A stretch of 64,000 nucleotides of DNA from Deltaproteobacteria bacterium (GTDB lineage: Bacteria; Desulfobacterota; DSM-4660; Desulfatiglandales; Desulfatiglandaceae): positions 62,001-126,000 of the forward strand of contig JAIPDI010000007.1 of assembly GCA_021737785.1 (NCBI GenBank), in the 5' to 3' direction. A model generated the notes under the pieces. It did no database searches, was not told the DNA's origin, and saw only the letters and a list, made by a program, of their open reading frames with translations. Shown here one piece after another: positions 16,100-25,110 of this stretch (position 1 is the stretch's first letter; each line of letters starts with the position of its first letter). The translations under genes were made by a program, and so were the position numbers.

Positions 16100-17776
16100 T
16101 TGAAAATACTTCTTATATACCCTTATTGCCTTGAAGAGCGGATCCATGAGGACGATGTAAGGGTTCCCCCCATCGGACTCTATTATGTGGCTGCGGTCCT
16201 AAGGGAAAACCATTATGACTGCGAGATCCTGAACTGGCACCAGATCAACCGGACGCCGGAGCGTATCCGGGAAACCCTGGCCGCAAAGGCCCCGGACGTG
16301 ATCGGCATTTCTGTTTTGCATGCCAATCGGTGGGGGGCCATCGAGATCGCGCGGATCGCCAAGGCGGTGGATCCGTCGGTCAGGGTTGTATTCGGGGGCG
16401 TCGGTCCCACCTTGTTGTGGGAGCACTTCCTAAAAAATTTCAAAGAGATCGACTTCTGTGTCCTGGGAGAAGGCGAATATGCGTTCCTTAACCTGATACA
16501 GTCGATCGAAAAGAAGGATTCACGGGCAATTGAAAAGATTCCGGGAATTGCCTTGAGAAAAAAGGGAGGGGTTGTCAACACCAAAGCGCCGATCCCCATT
16601 CGGGATCTCGATCAATTGCCGGATCCTGCAAACCACTTCATCTATCAGCATGTGAGTACTACCCGGGGGTGTCCGGGCAACTGCACCTTCTGCGGATCAC
16701 CCCGAATCTGGGGTCGCAAGGTCAAGTTCCACTCCCCCCGGTATTTTGTCGATCAGTTGGAGCATCTGCATCAGAAGGGGGTTGGTTTTTTCTATTTTTC
16801 GGACGACACCTTCATGCTTAAGAAGGACAATGTGATAGCAATCTGCAAGGGGATACTCGAAAGGGATCTTCGGATCTCGTGGGCCGCCATCTCCCACGTC
16901 AATTATGTGGATGAAGAGGTCCTCTCCTGGATGCGACGGGCCGGGTGCACCCAGATCAGTTACGGGGTCGAAAGCGGTTCAGAGAAAATAAGAGACCTGC
17001 TGCAGAAAAATATCCGGACCGACCAGATCCAAAAGGCCTTCTCGTTGACGACTCGGTGGGGCATCCTTCCCCGGGCCTATTTCATCTATGGCTGCCCGGG
17101 AGAGACGTGGGACACCATTCAGGAAACCATCGACCTGATTCATACGATCAAGCCCCTCGGCGTTATTTTTTATATACTTGATATTTTTCCAGGAACCGCC
17201 CTTTATGCGGATTTTGTAAAGCGAACAGGCGTTAAAGACGATATCTGGCTCAGGCAGGTTGAAGATATCATGTATTTCGAGACAGACCCCTGTCTCAATC
17301 AGGAATTGATCCTTGCCTTCGGGAGGAAGCTGAGGGCAGAGTTCTACAGCAGCCTCCCCTCCTTTGTGGATGCCATCGACCTGGTGGACGAGGAAGGATT
17401 TTCCGGGCTGCATGCCGATTTTCTGTCGCGGCTCGGGATGACCTTCAGTCACGGTGATTATGCCGGGATAGAGGCCATCCCAAACAAAGATGAAACCGCC
17501 GCAAAACTGTATGAACGATCCTTGAGTTACGCCCCCAATGACAGGGCCTATCTGGGTCTGGGGATCATCCGGCAAAAGGAGAGGGAATTCCACGAATCCA
17601 TCCGCATCCTCTCCGAGGGGGTACGGCATTTCCCGGAAAACGAGCAGTTATGGATCTGCCTGGGTCTGAGCCATATGAACTTGGGCCAGCATAGCGAGGG
17701 CCTCTCCTGTTTCGAAAAATTCAGAAACTCGGAACAGGCAGCGTCTTATATTGCAGAGTGCCGACGGCAATTATGA
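16100..17776 (+). CDS. B12-binding radical SAM protein with C-terminal TPR-like region
   Basis: Counting from the TTG at 16100 the protein has about 558 residues. Residues about 1-140 form a cobalamin-binding Rossmann-type domain ('KILLIYPYC', 'VIGISVLHANRW', 'VVFGGVGPTLL'). The radical SAM core follows with the [4Fe-4S] motif 'CPGNCTFC' near 191-198 and 'YGVESGSEKIRD'. The last 100 residues contain TPR-like units ('AYLGLGIIRQKEREFHES', 'LWICLGLSHMNLGQHSEG'). Proteins of this class methylate or rearrange unreactive carbons. The frame also opens at a GTG at 16046, but that start adds a non-family tail and lies just after an inverted repeat. Confidence 0.85.
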   Translation: MKILLIYPYCLEERIHEDDVRVPPIGLYYVAAVLRENHYDCEILNWHQINRTPERIRETLAAKAPDVIGISVLHANRWGAIEIARIAKAVDPSVRVVFGGVGPTLLWEHFLKNFKEIDFCVLGEGEYAFLNLIQSIEKKDSRAIEKIPGIALRKKGGVVNTKAPIPIRDLDQLPDPANHFIYQHVSTTRGCPGNCTFCGSPRIWGRKVKFHSPRYFVDQLEHLHQKGVGFFYFSDDTFMLKKDNVIAICKGILERDLRISWAAISHVNYVDEEVLSWMRRAGCTQISYGVESGSEKIRDLLQKNIRTDQIQKAFSLTTRWGILPRAYFIYGCPGETWDTIQETIDLIHTIKPLGVIFYILDIFPGTALYADFVKRTGVKDDIWLRQVEDIMYFETDPCLNQELILAFGRKLRAEFYSSLPSFVDAIDLVDEEGFSGLHADFLSRLGMTFSHGDYAGIEAIPNKDETAAKLYERSLSYAPNDRAYLGLGIIRQKEREFHESIRILSEGVRHFPENEQLWICLGLSHMNLGQHSEGLSCFEKFRNSEQAASYIAECRRQL

Positions 17777-17875
17777 CCAGGGGCACAAGAAGCCGGCGCT
17801 CCCATATACGCATGAGACATGCCTTCATGAATGGAAGCCTGGCTTTCCCGGGCAAGACAGAGTTCTCCCAAGGGG

Positions 17876-18358
17876 CTACTGCAAGGCCCCCTTGAGGAGG
17901 GACATTACCACATCGCCCCCTTTGCTCTTCGCGTATTCCAGGATAATGGGGGTGAACTGCCCGATCATATCTGCATTGAGCCCAAGCGAGGAGAAGCTGT
18001 CGGATAGACCGGCCACCCCGGCCAGCGAACTGGTTTTTTCACTCCCGCCCAACAGGGATGAGGCCCTGCCGAGTTTCCCGGCCAGGCCCCCTCCTCCTTC
18101 TGTCTCGGGCGCGGCCTCGATGAGAGACTCCGTCTCCGGCATGGCGTCGGTTACCTTCGAAAAATCGTCGGCACTCAACTTCTGTTTGGCATGGCCCAGA
18201 ATGGCGCCTGATCCGCCCTCGGCCTGCGCATCGGTGACACCGAGTCGGCTGGTCAGCAGACTGATCAGTCCCGAGCTGTCGGCATGAACAGGGTTTACGC
18301 AGACGATCATCATGAGTCCAAGGGCCAACGCGCAACATACACCCAACAAGTTCTTCAT
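17876..18358 (-). CDS. Secreted DUF2780 domain protein
   Basis: The 160-residue protein begins with a clear signal peptide, 'MKNLLGVCCALALGLMMI...NPVHA', with cleavage expected after 'VHA'. The mature part contains the repeated small-residue helices typical of DUF2780 (VcgC/VcgE): 'LTSRLGVTDAQAEGGSGAI', 'KQKLSADDFSKV' and, at the end, 'MIGQFTPIILEYAKSKGG'. It is probably periplasmic. The role of the family is unknown. It is transcribed away from the esterase gene and has no obvious operon partner. Confidence 0.85.
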   Translation of the reverse strand: MKNLLGVCCALALGLMMIVCVNPVHADSSGLISLLTSRLGVTDAQAEGGSGAILGHAKQKLSADDFSKVTDAMPETESLIEAAPETEGGGGLAGKLGRASSLLGGSEKTSSLAGVAGLSDSFSSLGLNADMIGQFTPIILEYAKSKGGDVVMSLLKGALQ

Positions 18359-18466
18359 GGCATTTCCTCCTGAAAAAGGTCAATCGTAACTGTTTGAAAA
18401 ATCATACCTAATTGATTCGGTCGTTGTCAAAGGGAATCCCTCTGGCCGCTTACCTTGAACTGGGTT

Positions 18467-19453
18467 TCAAGGATTGGACGAGGCATGGGTTGCAGTGTGA
18501 TTTTCAAAGAAATCCCAGAGGATTTCCGCGGCGTCAAAATCCTTCAGAGGTTCATCGTCGGGAAGACTACCGGTGAAATGGATTCCCGGCCAGTCATGGC
18601 CCCAGCCTTCGATCAGCCAGACGGAGACCGCCGCACCGTCAGCACAGTCGTCCCATGATTTGACAATCACCCGGCCTTCGCGAAACCGATTCTCATTGGG
18701 AGATCCCTTGCATCCGTTATGATCTACCCAGAAATCCACACAATCCGGGACCGACCAGTAGGTTCGCTGACCGCCCCTGCGGGGGCTGATGCCGCCATTA
18801 TATGGAACATCCTGATCTTCCAGACCGTGCATGATCAGTACAGGAAGGGATTTTTGGGGATTCGGAATGCGCCAATCAGGTTCTTCTTCCGATGCCTTGC
18901 CCCCTAAGGAGGCCGCCAGGAAGGCCGCCCCGGCCAGCATGTCTGCCCTTTCAGCGGCGAACCGGTAGGCCATCATTCCCCCGTTTGAAAAACCGAGGAT
19001 ATAGATGCGGGTTCGATCCACATTCAAACGCCGGCAGGCATCGTCAATGGCCGCAGCGATAAACCCAACGTCATCCACCTTGTCCTTGGCCGCCTTCCCG
19101 CAGCAGTGACCGGCATTCCAGTGCTGCAGATAACCGAACAGGCCCATACCGTCCGGGTAGAGGACTATGAAATTCTCGCGATCCGCCAGTTTGCTGAAGC
19201 CACTGAATTTTTCCATGCCAAGCCCGGTATCGAAGGCCCCGTGAATCACCACAGCAAGGGGGAGCGGATTTTCGGCGTGCCCACCGGACGGGATGCGGAT
19301 CTGATAGGTCCTGTTGAACCCGTTTGCCTGTATGTCCATCGTAACTTCGTAGGTTTCCGGCCCGAAACCCCGGTCTTGCGGCAACCCCTTGGCACATCCG
19401 GTAACTCCCTGGAAAAAAAGCAGGACGCATGCGGACAGGATCAGTGATTTCAT
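18467..19453 (-). CDS. Lipoprotein alpha/beta-hydrolase of the PHB depolymerase / LpqC esterase family
   Basis: Starting at the ATG at 19453, which has GAGG about ten bases upstream, the protein has 328 residues and a lipoprotein signal ending in the lipobox 'VTGC'. The nucleophile serine is in 'GFSNGGMMAYR', the family's G-x-S-x-G elbow; 'VIHGAFDTG' is the oxyanion region; 'MHGLEDQDVPY' carries an acid and 'WGHDWPG' the histidine. This matches the polyhydroxybutyrate depolymerase/feruloyl esterase family (esterase PHB type). It would be anchored outside the inner membrane and cleave esters. The 25-codon upstream extension to 19525 is not needed. Confidence 0.85.
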   Translation of the reverse strand: MKSLILSACVLLFFQGVTGCAKGLPQDRGFGPETYEVTMDIQANGFNRTYQIRIPSGGHAENPLPLAVVIHGAFDTGLGMEKFSGFSKLADRENFIVLYPDGMGLFGYLQHWNAGHCCGKAAKDKVDDVGFIAAAIDDACRRLNVDRTRIYILGFSNGGMMAYRFAAERADMLAGAAFLAASLGGKASEEEPDWRIPNPQKSLPVLIMHGLEDQDVPYNGGISPRRGGQRTYWSVPDCVDFWVDHNGCKGSPNENRFREGRVIVKSWDDCADGAAVSVWLIEGWGHDWPGIHFTGSLPDDEPLKDFDAAEILWDFFENHTATHASSNP

Positions 19454-19969
19454 CTCTTGGACCTCAGTATTTTCTGTGGATTGGGTATTTCCGTTTGCGC
19501 CGTTCCATAGAATCATAATGAACAAGACTCAAGACACGGTCAAGCTATTTTGTCAGGGTCTGATTGGAGAAAACGAAGATCCGAAACGCGCCGTGTCACG
19601 CCGGGCGATGACAACCGGAATGAGGCACCCAAAAGGAAGTTGCGAAAAATTGAAACGAGATATAGTATCCACGAATACCCCTAACCTGGACAAGCCGGAA
19701 CCGAAGAGTCTCTCGCCCCAGTACCATTTGCCGAAACTACCCAGTGAAACAGATGCAAAAAAGCCGGTTTCACAAGGCAAGCGGGGTAAACAAAGGCGCA
19801 AGGCTCGAAAAGAAAAACAAAGGGAATGCTTCTTGTGCGTTTTGCACGAGATTTAGTTGTTAACTGCTTAAGGCTTAGGAGGTTCCAGGTTTCCCGCTGA
19901 GCAGGGTCAGGGTCCCGAATCTCTTATACATCCAGCTGAAAGATGAAAATGACCGTCCGGAGGTGAGAA
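19454..19969. other. Intergenic region before purB without a convincing gene
   Basis: About 500 bases with no recognised gene. An open frame of 112 codons (19518-19856) encodes a low-complexity, lysine-rich ending ('GKRGKQRRKARKEKQRE') and has no good ribosome-binding site, so I do not call it. Only the purB ribosome-binding site (GGAGGTG just before 19970) is clear. Confidence 0.5.
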
Positions 19970-21397
19970 ATGTCAAATATCAACGTATTGTCCCAGCGCT
20001 ATGCCGGACCTGAGATCAATCGAATCTTTTCCGACGAGGGGAGAATTTTGGCCGAGCGGGAACTCTGGATTGCCGTGATGAAGGCCCAGAGAGGCCTGGG
20101 GATTTCGATTCCGGCCGATGTGATCGAAGGGTATGAGGCGGCCAAACCCCGCATCGACCTGGATTTCATCAAACAGCGGGAATTGGAGACCAAGCACGAT
20201 GTCAAGGCCAGGATAGAGGCCTTTGTCAAGGCCGCGGGTATGTCCGAACAGATTCACAAGGGCATGACCAGCCGGGACCTCACCGACAATGTGGAACAGA
20301 TGCAGTTCAAAAAGGCCTCCCGGATCATCCTGGGCCGCTATGTGTCGGTCCTGAAACACCTGATGGATCGGGCGTCGGAATATCAGGATATTGTCCTTAC
20401 GGCCCGGACCCATCATCAGGCCGCGCAACCCACCCTCCTGGGGAGGCGGTTTGCCATGTGGGCTGAAGAACTCATGGTCCATCTTCTGAATTTTGAGACT
20501 TTTTTAAATGGCTATCCCCTTCGGGGGATCAAAGGTCCGGTGGGCACCCAGTTTGACATGCTCACCCTCCTCGGGACCCCTGAAAAGGTCCGGATGCTCG
20601 AAAACCAGGTGGCCGAGAGTCTCGGTTTTCAGAAGGTCCTCGACAGCCCCGGGCAGGTCTACCCACGATCATTGGATTATGCCCTTCTGTCCCATCTGGC
20701 ATTCATGGGAACGGCCTGCGAGACCTTTGCCAAGGGGATGCGGCTCATGTCCGGGTATGAGCTGGTGACCGAGGGCTTCAAGGAGGGGCAGGTCGGGTCG
20801 AGCGCCATGCCCCACAAAATGAACACACGGAGTTCGGAGCGGATCTGCGGGTTCTCCACCCTGATCAAGATGTATGCGGACGGCGCCTCCCGGCTGGCCG
20901 GGGACCAGTGGGAAGAGGGGGATGTTTCCTGTTCGGTGGTGCGGCGGATCGTGATGCCCGACGCCCTATACGCCTCGGACGGGCTGTGTGAAACCACGCT
21001 CACGGTCCTCTGCAACATGGGGGTCTATCCGGTTGTCATACAGAAGGAGGTGGATCGGTATCTCCCCTTCCTGGCCAGCACCGAGATCCTCATGACCGCG
21101 GTCCAGGCAGGGGTGGGGAGGGAGACGGCCCATGAGGCCATCAAGCGGCACGCCGTGGCAGAGGCCATGACCATGCGTCAGGAGGGGACACCCCCCCGGC
21201 TTTCCCGGAGACTGGCCGAGGATGAAGTATTCAGGGAGGCCGGCATCACCGAGGCCCATCTCAAGGCCATCTTAAAGGAGACCGGGCATTTTGTGGGAAA
21301 CGCCAGGGTGCAGATCCAGCAGGTCCGATCCAGGGCCGAATCCCTGATTCAACGCCATGCCGATGCGGCCCTGTATGAACCGGGGGAAATTCTCTGA
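19970..21397 (+). CDS. purB: Adenylosuccinate lyase
   Basis: The 475-residue protein is a full-length member of the fumarase/aspartase superfamily. It carries the signature 'GSSAMPHKMNTRSSERICG' (about 277-295), which holds the mobile catalytic loop serine. It also has 'TARTHHQAAQPTLLGRRFA' and 'KGMTSRDLTDN', which hold the substrate-binding residues. PurB splits adenylosuccinate to AMP and SAICAR to AICAR, each with release of fumarate, in purine synthesis. No other purine gene is close. Its start has a strong GGAGGTG. The following membrane gene begins 33 bases after the stop and may be co-transcribed. Confidence 0.97.
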   Translation: MSNINVLSQRYAGPEINRIFSDEGRILAERELWIAVMKAQRGLGISIPADVIEGYEAAKPRIDLDFIKQRELETKHDVKARIEAFVKAAGMSEQIHKGMTSRDLTDNVEQMQFKKASRIILGRYVSVLKHLMDRASEYQDIVLTARTHHQAAQPTLLGRRFAMWAEELMVHLLNFETFLNGYPLRGIKGPVGTQFDMLTLLGTPEKVRMLENQVAESLGFQKVLDSPGQVYPRSLDYALLSHLAFMGTACETFAKGMRLMSGYELVTEGFKEGQVGSSAMPHKMNTRSSERICGFSTLIKMYADGASRLAGDQWEEGDVSCSVVRRIVMPDALYASDGLCETTLTVLCNMGVYPVVIQKEVDRYLPFLASTEILMTAVQAGVGRETAHEAIKRHAVAEAMTMRQEGTPPRLSRRLAEDEVFREAGITEAHLKAILKETGHFVGNARVQIQQVRSRAESLIQRHADAALYEPGEIL

Positions 21398-21430
21398 ATA
21401 AGGGACAAGGTTCATTTGGGAGAAGATAAC

Positions 21431-22288
21431 ATGACGGAATTCGTGACTACAAATGAAGCGGGCTTAAGGATAGCCTTTTTCGTCGGCATATTCCTGGCTG
21501 TGGCCCTTGTTGAGCGTGTGGTCCCTCGCCGGGTCCTGACCACGTCCAAAAAGACACGATGGTTCGGCAACATCGGCATCGTGTTCATCAATACCTTCCT
21601 GTTGCGGCTCTTGGTTCCTGCGGGCGCTGTGGGGGTCTCCGTATGGATCGGACATCAGGGCTGGGGCATCTTTAATTATATCCGATGGCCCTTCTGGCTG
21701 GAGGTGGCGCTGACGGTCGTCATCCTGGATTTCATCATCTACATGCAGCACGTCATGTTTCATGCGGTCCCGGTACTGTGGCGCCTCCACATGATGCATC
21801 ACGCGGACCTGGATTATGATCTTACCACCGGCACCCGGTTTCACCCGCTCGAGATCATCATCTCCCTGGGAATCAAGGCGGTCGCCATTACAGTGCTGGG
21901 GGCCCCTCCGGTGGGCGTCATCGTCTTCGAGATCCTTCTCAACGGGACGGCCATGTTCAACCACGGTAATTTCTTTATCCCGCTGGGTATCGACCGGGTG
22001 CTGCGGCTCCTGGTGGTCACGCCGGATATGCACCGGGTCCATCATTCCGTATTTCCGAATGAAACCAACACCAACTTCGGGTTCAATCTCCCGTGGTGGG
22101 ACCGCCTGTGCGGCACCTACCGGTCCCAGCCCAGAAAGGGTCACGAACAGATGACCATCGGCCTGAATCAGTTTCGCGACCCTTCCCGCCTCACCCTCCC
22201 CTGGCTCCTTGCCTTGCCCTTCATCGGCACCACCGGGAGCTACGCCATCGGCAAAAGGGGCGCCAAAAGCAGCGATGATCAGACGTGA
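21431..22288 (+). CDS. Sterol desaturase / fatty acid hydroxylase superfamily membrane protein
   Basis: This protein of about 285 residues has four to five membrane segments (first about residues 15-35, then 45-70, 85-110 and 160-180). It carries the histidine boxes of the integral di-iron family: 'HVMFH' (HxxxH), 'HMMHH' (HxxHH) and 'HRVHH' (HxxHH). These bind two irons that use O2 to hydroxylate or desaturate lipids, an odd property in a strict anaerobe; the protein may act in oxygen defence or have another reaction. ATG 21431 with GGGAGA upstream is preferred over the TTG at 21416. It follows purB closely. Confidence 0.88.
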   Translation: MTEFVTTNEAGLRIAFFVGIFLAVALVERVVPRRVLTTSKKTRWFGNIGIVFINTFLLRLLVPAGAVGVSVWIGHQGWGIFNYIRWPFWLEVALTVVILDFIIYMQHVMFHAVPVLWRLHMMHHADLDYDLTTGTRFHPLEIIISLGIKAVAITVLGAPPVGVIVFEILLNGTAMFNHGNFFIPLGIDRVLRLLVVTPDMHRVHHSVFPNETNTNFGFNLPWWDRLCGTYRSQPRKGHEQMTIGLNQFRDPSRLTLPWLLALPFIGTTGSYAIGKRGAKSSDDQT

Positions 22289-22356
22289 TCCATCGCTCCC
22301 GTCGCTTCCCAGAAGCCCTTCCCCTTCAATTCTGTCGTACCGGTTGCGCTGACGAC

Positions 22357-23148
22357 CTAACCCCTGAGTGCCTGGTTGAGCCTTCGGGTGACGTTCAGGA
22401 AGGCGCTGCTTTCTCCTTCCCGGGGTCTCGGCAAATCGACTGGAATCTCTTGACGGACCCGCCCCGGGTTCTTGCCCATAAGTAGAATCCGATCCGCCAG
22501 AATCACGGCTTCATTGACGTCATGGGTCACAAAAAGAATCGTGTGGGCCAGTTTCTGCCAGAGCGTCAGGAGAAGGTTCTGCATTTCTTCCCGGCTCTGG
22601 GCGTCCAGAGAGGCGAACGGCTCGTCCATGAGAAGGACCTGCGGTTGCAGGATGAGGACCCTGGCGAGGGCCACCCGCTGCTTCATGCCGCCGGAGAGTT
22701 CCCTGGGAAGGTAATTTCTGAATTCGTTCAACCCGACAAGGGCCAGGAACCGCTCCACCTCTTGCGCCCCGACTTTTTTATCCCGCTGTTTTCCTTTCAA
22801 CCCAAAGGCGATGTTTTCCCATACCGTCAGCCAGGGGAACAGGGCGTCCTCCTGAAAGATCACGCAGCGATCCGGACCCGGCGTGGTAACGGGTTTTTCA
22901 TTAAGCACGACCCTTCCGGAACTCGGGGAGAGAAAGCCGGCGATGATCTTCAACAGGGTTGACTTGCCGCACCCGCTTCTTCCCAGTATGCAGATCAGAT
23001 CTCCGCGTTGGGCCTTGAAACTGATTTTATCCAGGACCGGGAGATATCCGCTGTTCATGTGGAAGACCCTGGAGAGGCGATTGATGTGAAGAATCGTCTC
23101 CTTCTGTTTTTGATCCGGCAGGGGCACGGCCCTTAGGTTCGGTCTCAT
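22357..23148 (-). CDS. ABC transporter ATP-binding protein (nitrate/sulfonate/taurine type)
   Basis: The 263-residue ATPase shows all key motifs: Walker A 'GRSGCGKSTLL', the Q-loop 'VIFQEDALFPWLTVWENI', the signature 'LSGGMKQRVALARV', Walker B 'VLLMDEPFASLD' and the switch histidine in 'FVTHDVNEAV'. The 'LFPWLTVWENIAFGL' form is typical of SsuB/TauB/NrtD-type importers. The frame is open far upstream to 23709, but those codons lie inside the permease gene in another frame. The real ATG at 23148 overlaps the permease stop (ATGA). It is last in the operon that begins with the binding protein. Confidence 0.93.
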   Translation of the reverse strand: MRPNLRAVPLPDQKQKETILHINRLSRVFHMNSGYLPVLDKISFKAQRGDLICILGRSGCGKSTLLKIIAGFLSPSSGRVVLNEKPVTTPGPDRCVIFQEDALFPWLTVWENIAFGLKGKQRDKKVGAQEVERFLALVGLNEFRNYLPRELSGGMKQRVALARVLILQPQVLLMDEPFASLDAQSREEMQNLLLTLWQKLAHTILFVTHDVNEAVILADRILLMGKNPGRVRQEIPVDLPRPREGESSAFLNVTRRLNQALRG

Positions 23149-23954
23149 CCCATCCTCCTGGCGCTCTTGAAGCAGCATCGCATCCCCGCCTGAAGGAGTT
23201 GGTCGCTCATCCGGCCGATAACGGCGATGATAATGATTCCGACGACAATCATATCGATGCGGCCCAGCATGCGCGCATCCATAATGACCGCCCCCAAGCC
23301 ATTGGGGACCCCGGTCAGCTCTCCCAGGACGAGATAGGCCCAGGAGATTCCCAGGCCCAGCCGAAGACCTGTCATCAGGTGCGACATTGCTCCCGGAAGG
23401 AGAATGGCAAAGGTGCCGCGAAGTCTTCTCACCCCCATCATGGCGCCGGCCTGGAGCAGGAGCGGGTTGACCTGTCCGGCCCCGGCTGCGGCATTCAAAT
23501 AGACAGGAAAAAACGCGGCCAGGGCCACCAGAAAAATCGTTGTTTTCATGCCGATGCCAAACCATACCAGGGCCAGCGGAAGCCAGGTAATGCCAGGGAC
23601 CGCTCTGAGCCCATTCACCGATGTGCTCAAGAGCTTCCGGATGAACCACAAACGACCGGAAAGAATCCCCAGGGGGAGACCCACCCCCACGGCGAGCGAA
23701 AACCCGCATCCGACCCTCAAAAGGCTCGCTCCGGCATCCGAGAGGAAACGGCCTGCATAAGGGCCTCCTTCCGGCCTTCCAAAGACATAGCCATAACCGG
23801 TTTCAGCGATATCGAGGGGGTGAGGCAGCAGATAGGCGGGCATCACGCCTGTAGCGCTCACTGCCCACCAGAGGGAGATGAGGAGGCATGGAATGGCCCA
23901 CGGCAGAAACCACCATGTGTTGCTGCCGGTTCCCTTTTCGGCAGGTCCCATCAT
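23145..23954 (-). CDS. ABC transporter permease (SsuC/TauC type)
   Basis: The 269-residue membrane protein has about six hydrophobic segments. The coupling-loop motif of importer permeases is present ('GAMSHLMTGLRLGLGISWAYLVLGE', positions about 185-210 of the protein, with the conserved G after the EAA-type helix). The beginning 'GTGSNTWWFLPWAIPCLLISLWW' is the first span. Its start codon overlaps the end of the binding protein gene and its stop overlaps the ATPase start, so all three are one operon. It forms the inner-membrane channel. Confidence 0.92.
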   Translation of the reverse strand: MMGPAEKGTGSNTWWFLPWAIPCLLISLWWAVSATGVMPAYLLPHPLDIAETGYGYVFGRPEGGPYAGRFLSDAGASLLRVGCGFSLAVGVGLPLGILSGRLWFIRKLLSTSVNGLRAVPGITWLPLALVWFGIGMKTTIFLVALAAFFPVYLNAAAGAGQVNPLLLQAGAMMGVRRLRGTFAILLPGAMSHLMTGLRLGLGISWAYLVLGELTGVPNGLGAVIMDARMLGRIDMIVVGIIIIAVIGRMSDQLLQAGMRCCFKSARRMG

Positions 23955-24898
23955 TTCACGTCCTTGTTCACAAATGAGAGGTCAAAAAGCAGATCGTAAT
24001 CGGGTTGATTCCTGATGACCCCCAGGTCTTCCATCCGTTGCCCCAGGGCACGGGCCCTTTTTATAAAATCGGCATCCATTCGCCAAGCCAATTCCATGTT
24101 GGGGGCGGCCTTCTTAAGAACGCGAAGCTCGGCACCGAATGAGGAGGCCCGCTTCAGCCATTCGTCCGGATGGGTCTGAAGGTATTTTGTCGCATGGGCG
24201 TGGGCGTTCACCAGCGTTTGAACCCGTTCCGCGTGATTCTCGATCGTGTCCCGCCTGACCAGCATCCCGGCATTGATGGTGCCGATGGATTCGTCGTAGT
24301 ACGGATACGAGAGGACTTCACCGTACCCCTGGTCCACGGCCAGGGTCGGAAACGGCTCTCCGGAAAGAAAGGCATCGATGCCCCCCCGGGCCAAAGCCAT
24401 CCCCATATCGAAGAAATCCACCCGCATCAGGTGAACGTCCCTATCGGGCGAAAGTCCGTGGCGGCTCAGGGTTTCCCTCAACAGGATCTCGTGCATGGTC
24501 CCCGGCACATAGCCGATCTTCCTCCCTTTGAGGTCGGCGATCTTCTTGACCGGCCCTCCCTTTTTGACCACCAGGGCCGAGCACTTGTTGCAGAGGGCCG
24601 CCACCACCACCACGGGTTGACCCATTGAGGCCGAATGAATGGCATGGGCCAGGGTAGTACCGCACATGTCGAGGCTCCCGGCCAGCAGGGCCGTTTTCTG
24701 GTCGGCCGGATTGGTGAAGGAATAGACCGTCACCTTCTGGTTTTCGGGAACAAACCGCCCATAGAAGAAGGGCTGTATGGTCTGGGGCGTCTTCCAGGTC
24801 CCCACCCGGATGTCGTCGGCCCAAGAGGCGGTGAGGATCATCAGGATGCAGGCCGCCACTCCGAGGACTACTCGGAAATATCTTTTTGGCCAAGACAT
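23951..24898 (-). CDS. ABC transporter substrate-binding protein (SsuA/TauA/ThiY-like)
   Basis: The protein of about 315 residues begins with a signal peptide ('MSWPKRYFRVVLGVAACILM...ASWA') and matches the two-domain sulfonate, taurine or nitrate binding protein fold. It contains 'DIRVGTWKTPQTIQPFF', 'KIADLKGRKIGYVPGTMHEILL' and 'GGIDAFLSGEPFPTLA'. The ligand cannot be told; in a sulfate reducer sulfonates, or a cofactor precursor, are possible. ATG 24898 is preceded by GGAGG at the right distance, so the upstream start at 24913 is not used. It heads the three-gene import operon. A radical SAM gene lies 213 bases upstream on the same strand. Confidence 0.9.
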   Translation of the reverse strand: MSWPKRYFRVVLGVAACILMILTASWADDIRVGTWKTPQTIQPFFYGRFVPENQKVTVYSFTNPADQKTALLAGSLDMCGTTLAHAIHSASMGQPVVVVAALCNKCSALVVKKGGPVKKIADLKGRKIGYVPGTMHEILLRETLSRHGLSPDRDVHLMRVDFFDMGMALARGGIDAFLSGEPFPTLAVDQGYGEVLSYPYYDESIGTINAGMLVRRDTIENHAERVQTLVNAHAHATKYLQTHPDEWLKRASSFGAELRVLKKAAPNMELAWRMDADFIKRARALGQRMEDLGVIRNQPDYDLLFDLSFVNKDVK

Positions 24899-25014
24899 GA
24901 GTTCTTCCTCCATCAGGCTGGTCGGATTTCAGTCCTGCCAGCATTGTCTGTGCAACCGTCTTAAGATACTGACACATGGAATTCCTACCACGAAGATATT
25001 GTCCAGGTTGGGTG

Positions 25015-25065
25015 CTGTGAGAGAGGCTAAGCCTCGACGGTCGCGGCAACATGCCGCTCTCACAG
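25015..25065. repeat. Y-shaped palindromic element
   Basis: CTGTGAGAG (25015-25023) pairs with CTCTCACAG (25057-25065). Inside lie two short hairpins, GAGGC/GCCTC (25023-25035) and CGGCA/TGCCG (25044-25056), giving a three-way junction on either strand. The layout resembles repetitive extragenic palindromes. It sits between the BioB-like gene and the importer operon. Confidence 0.6.
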
Positions 25066-25110
25066 GGACTTCTTATGTGCGGGCATGACCACCCCCGTTA
25101 TCATGAACGG

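Noticed and set aside
19518-19856. Open frame of 112 codons before purB
   Set aside because: Low complexity, lysine-rich end, no ribosome-binding site and no family features.
23149-23709. N-terminal extension of the ABC ATPase frame
   Set aside because: These codons lie within the permease gene in another frame; the ATPase starts at 23148 with an ATGA overlap.
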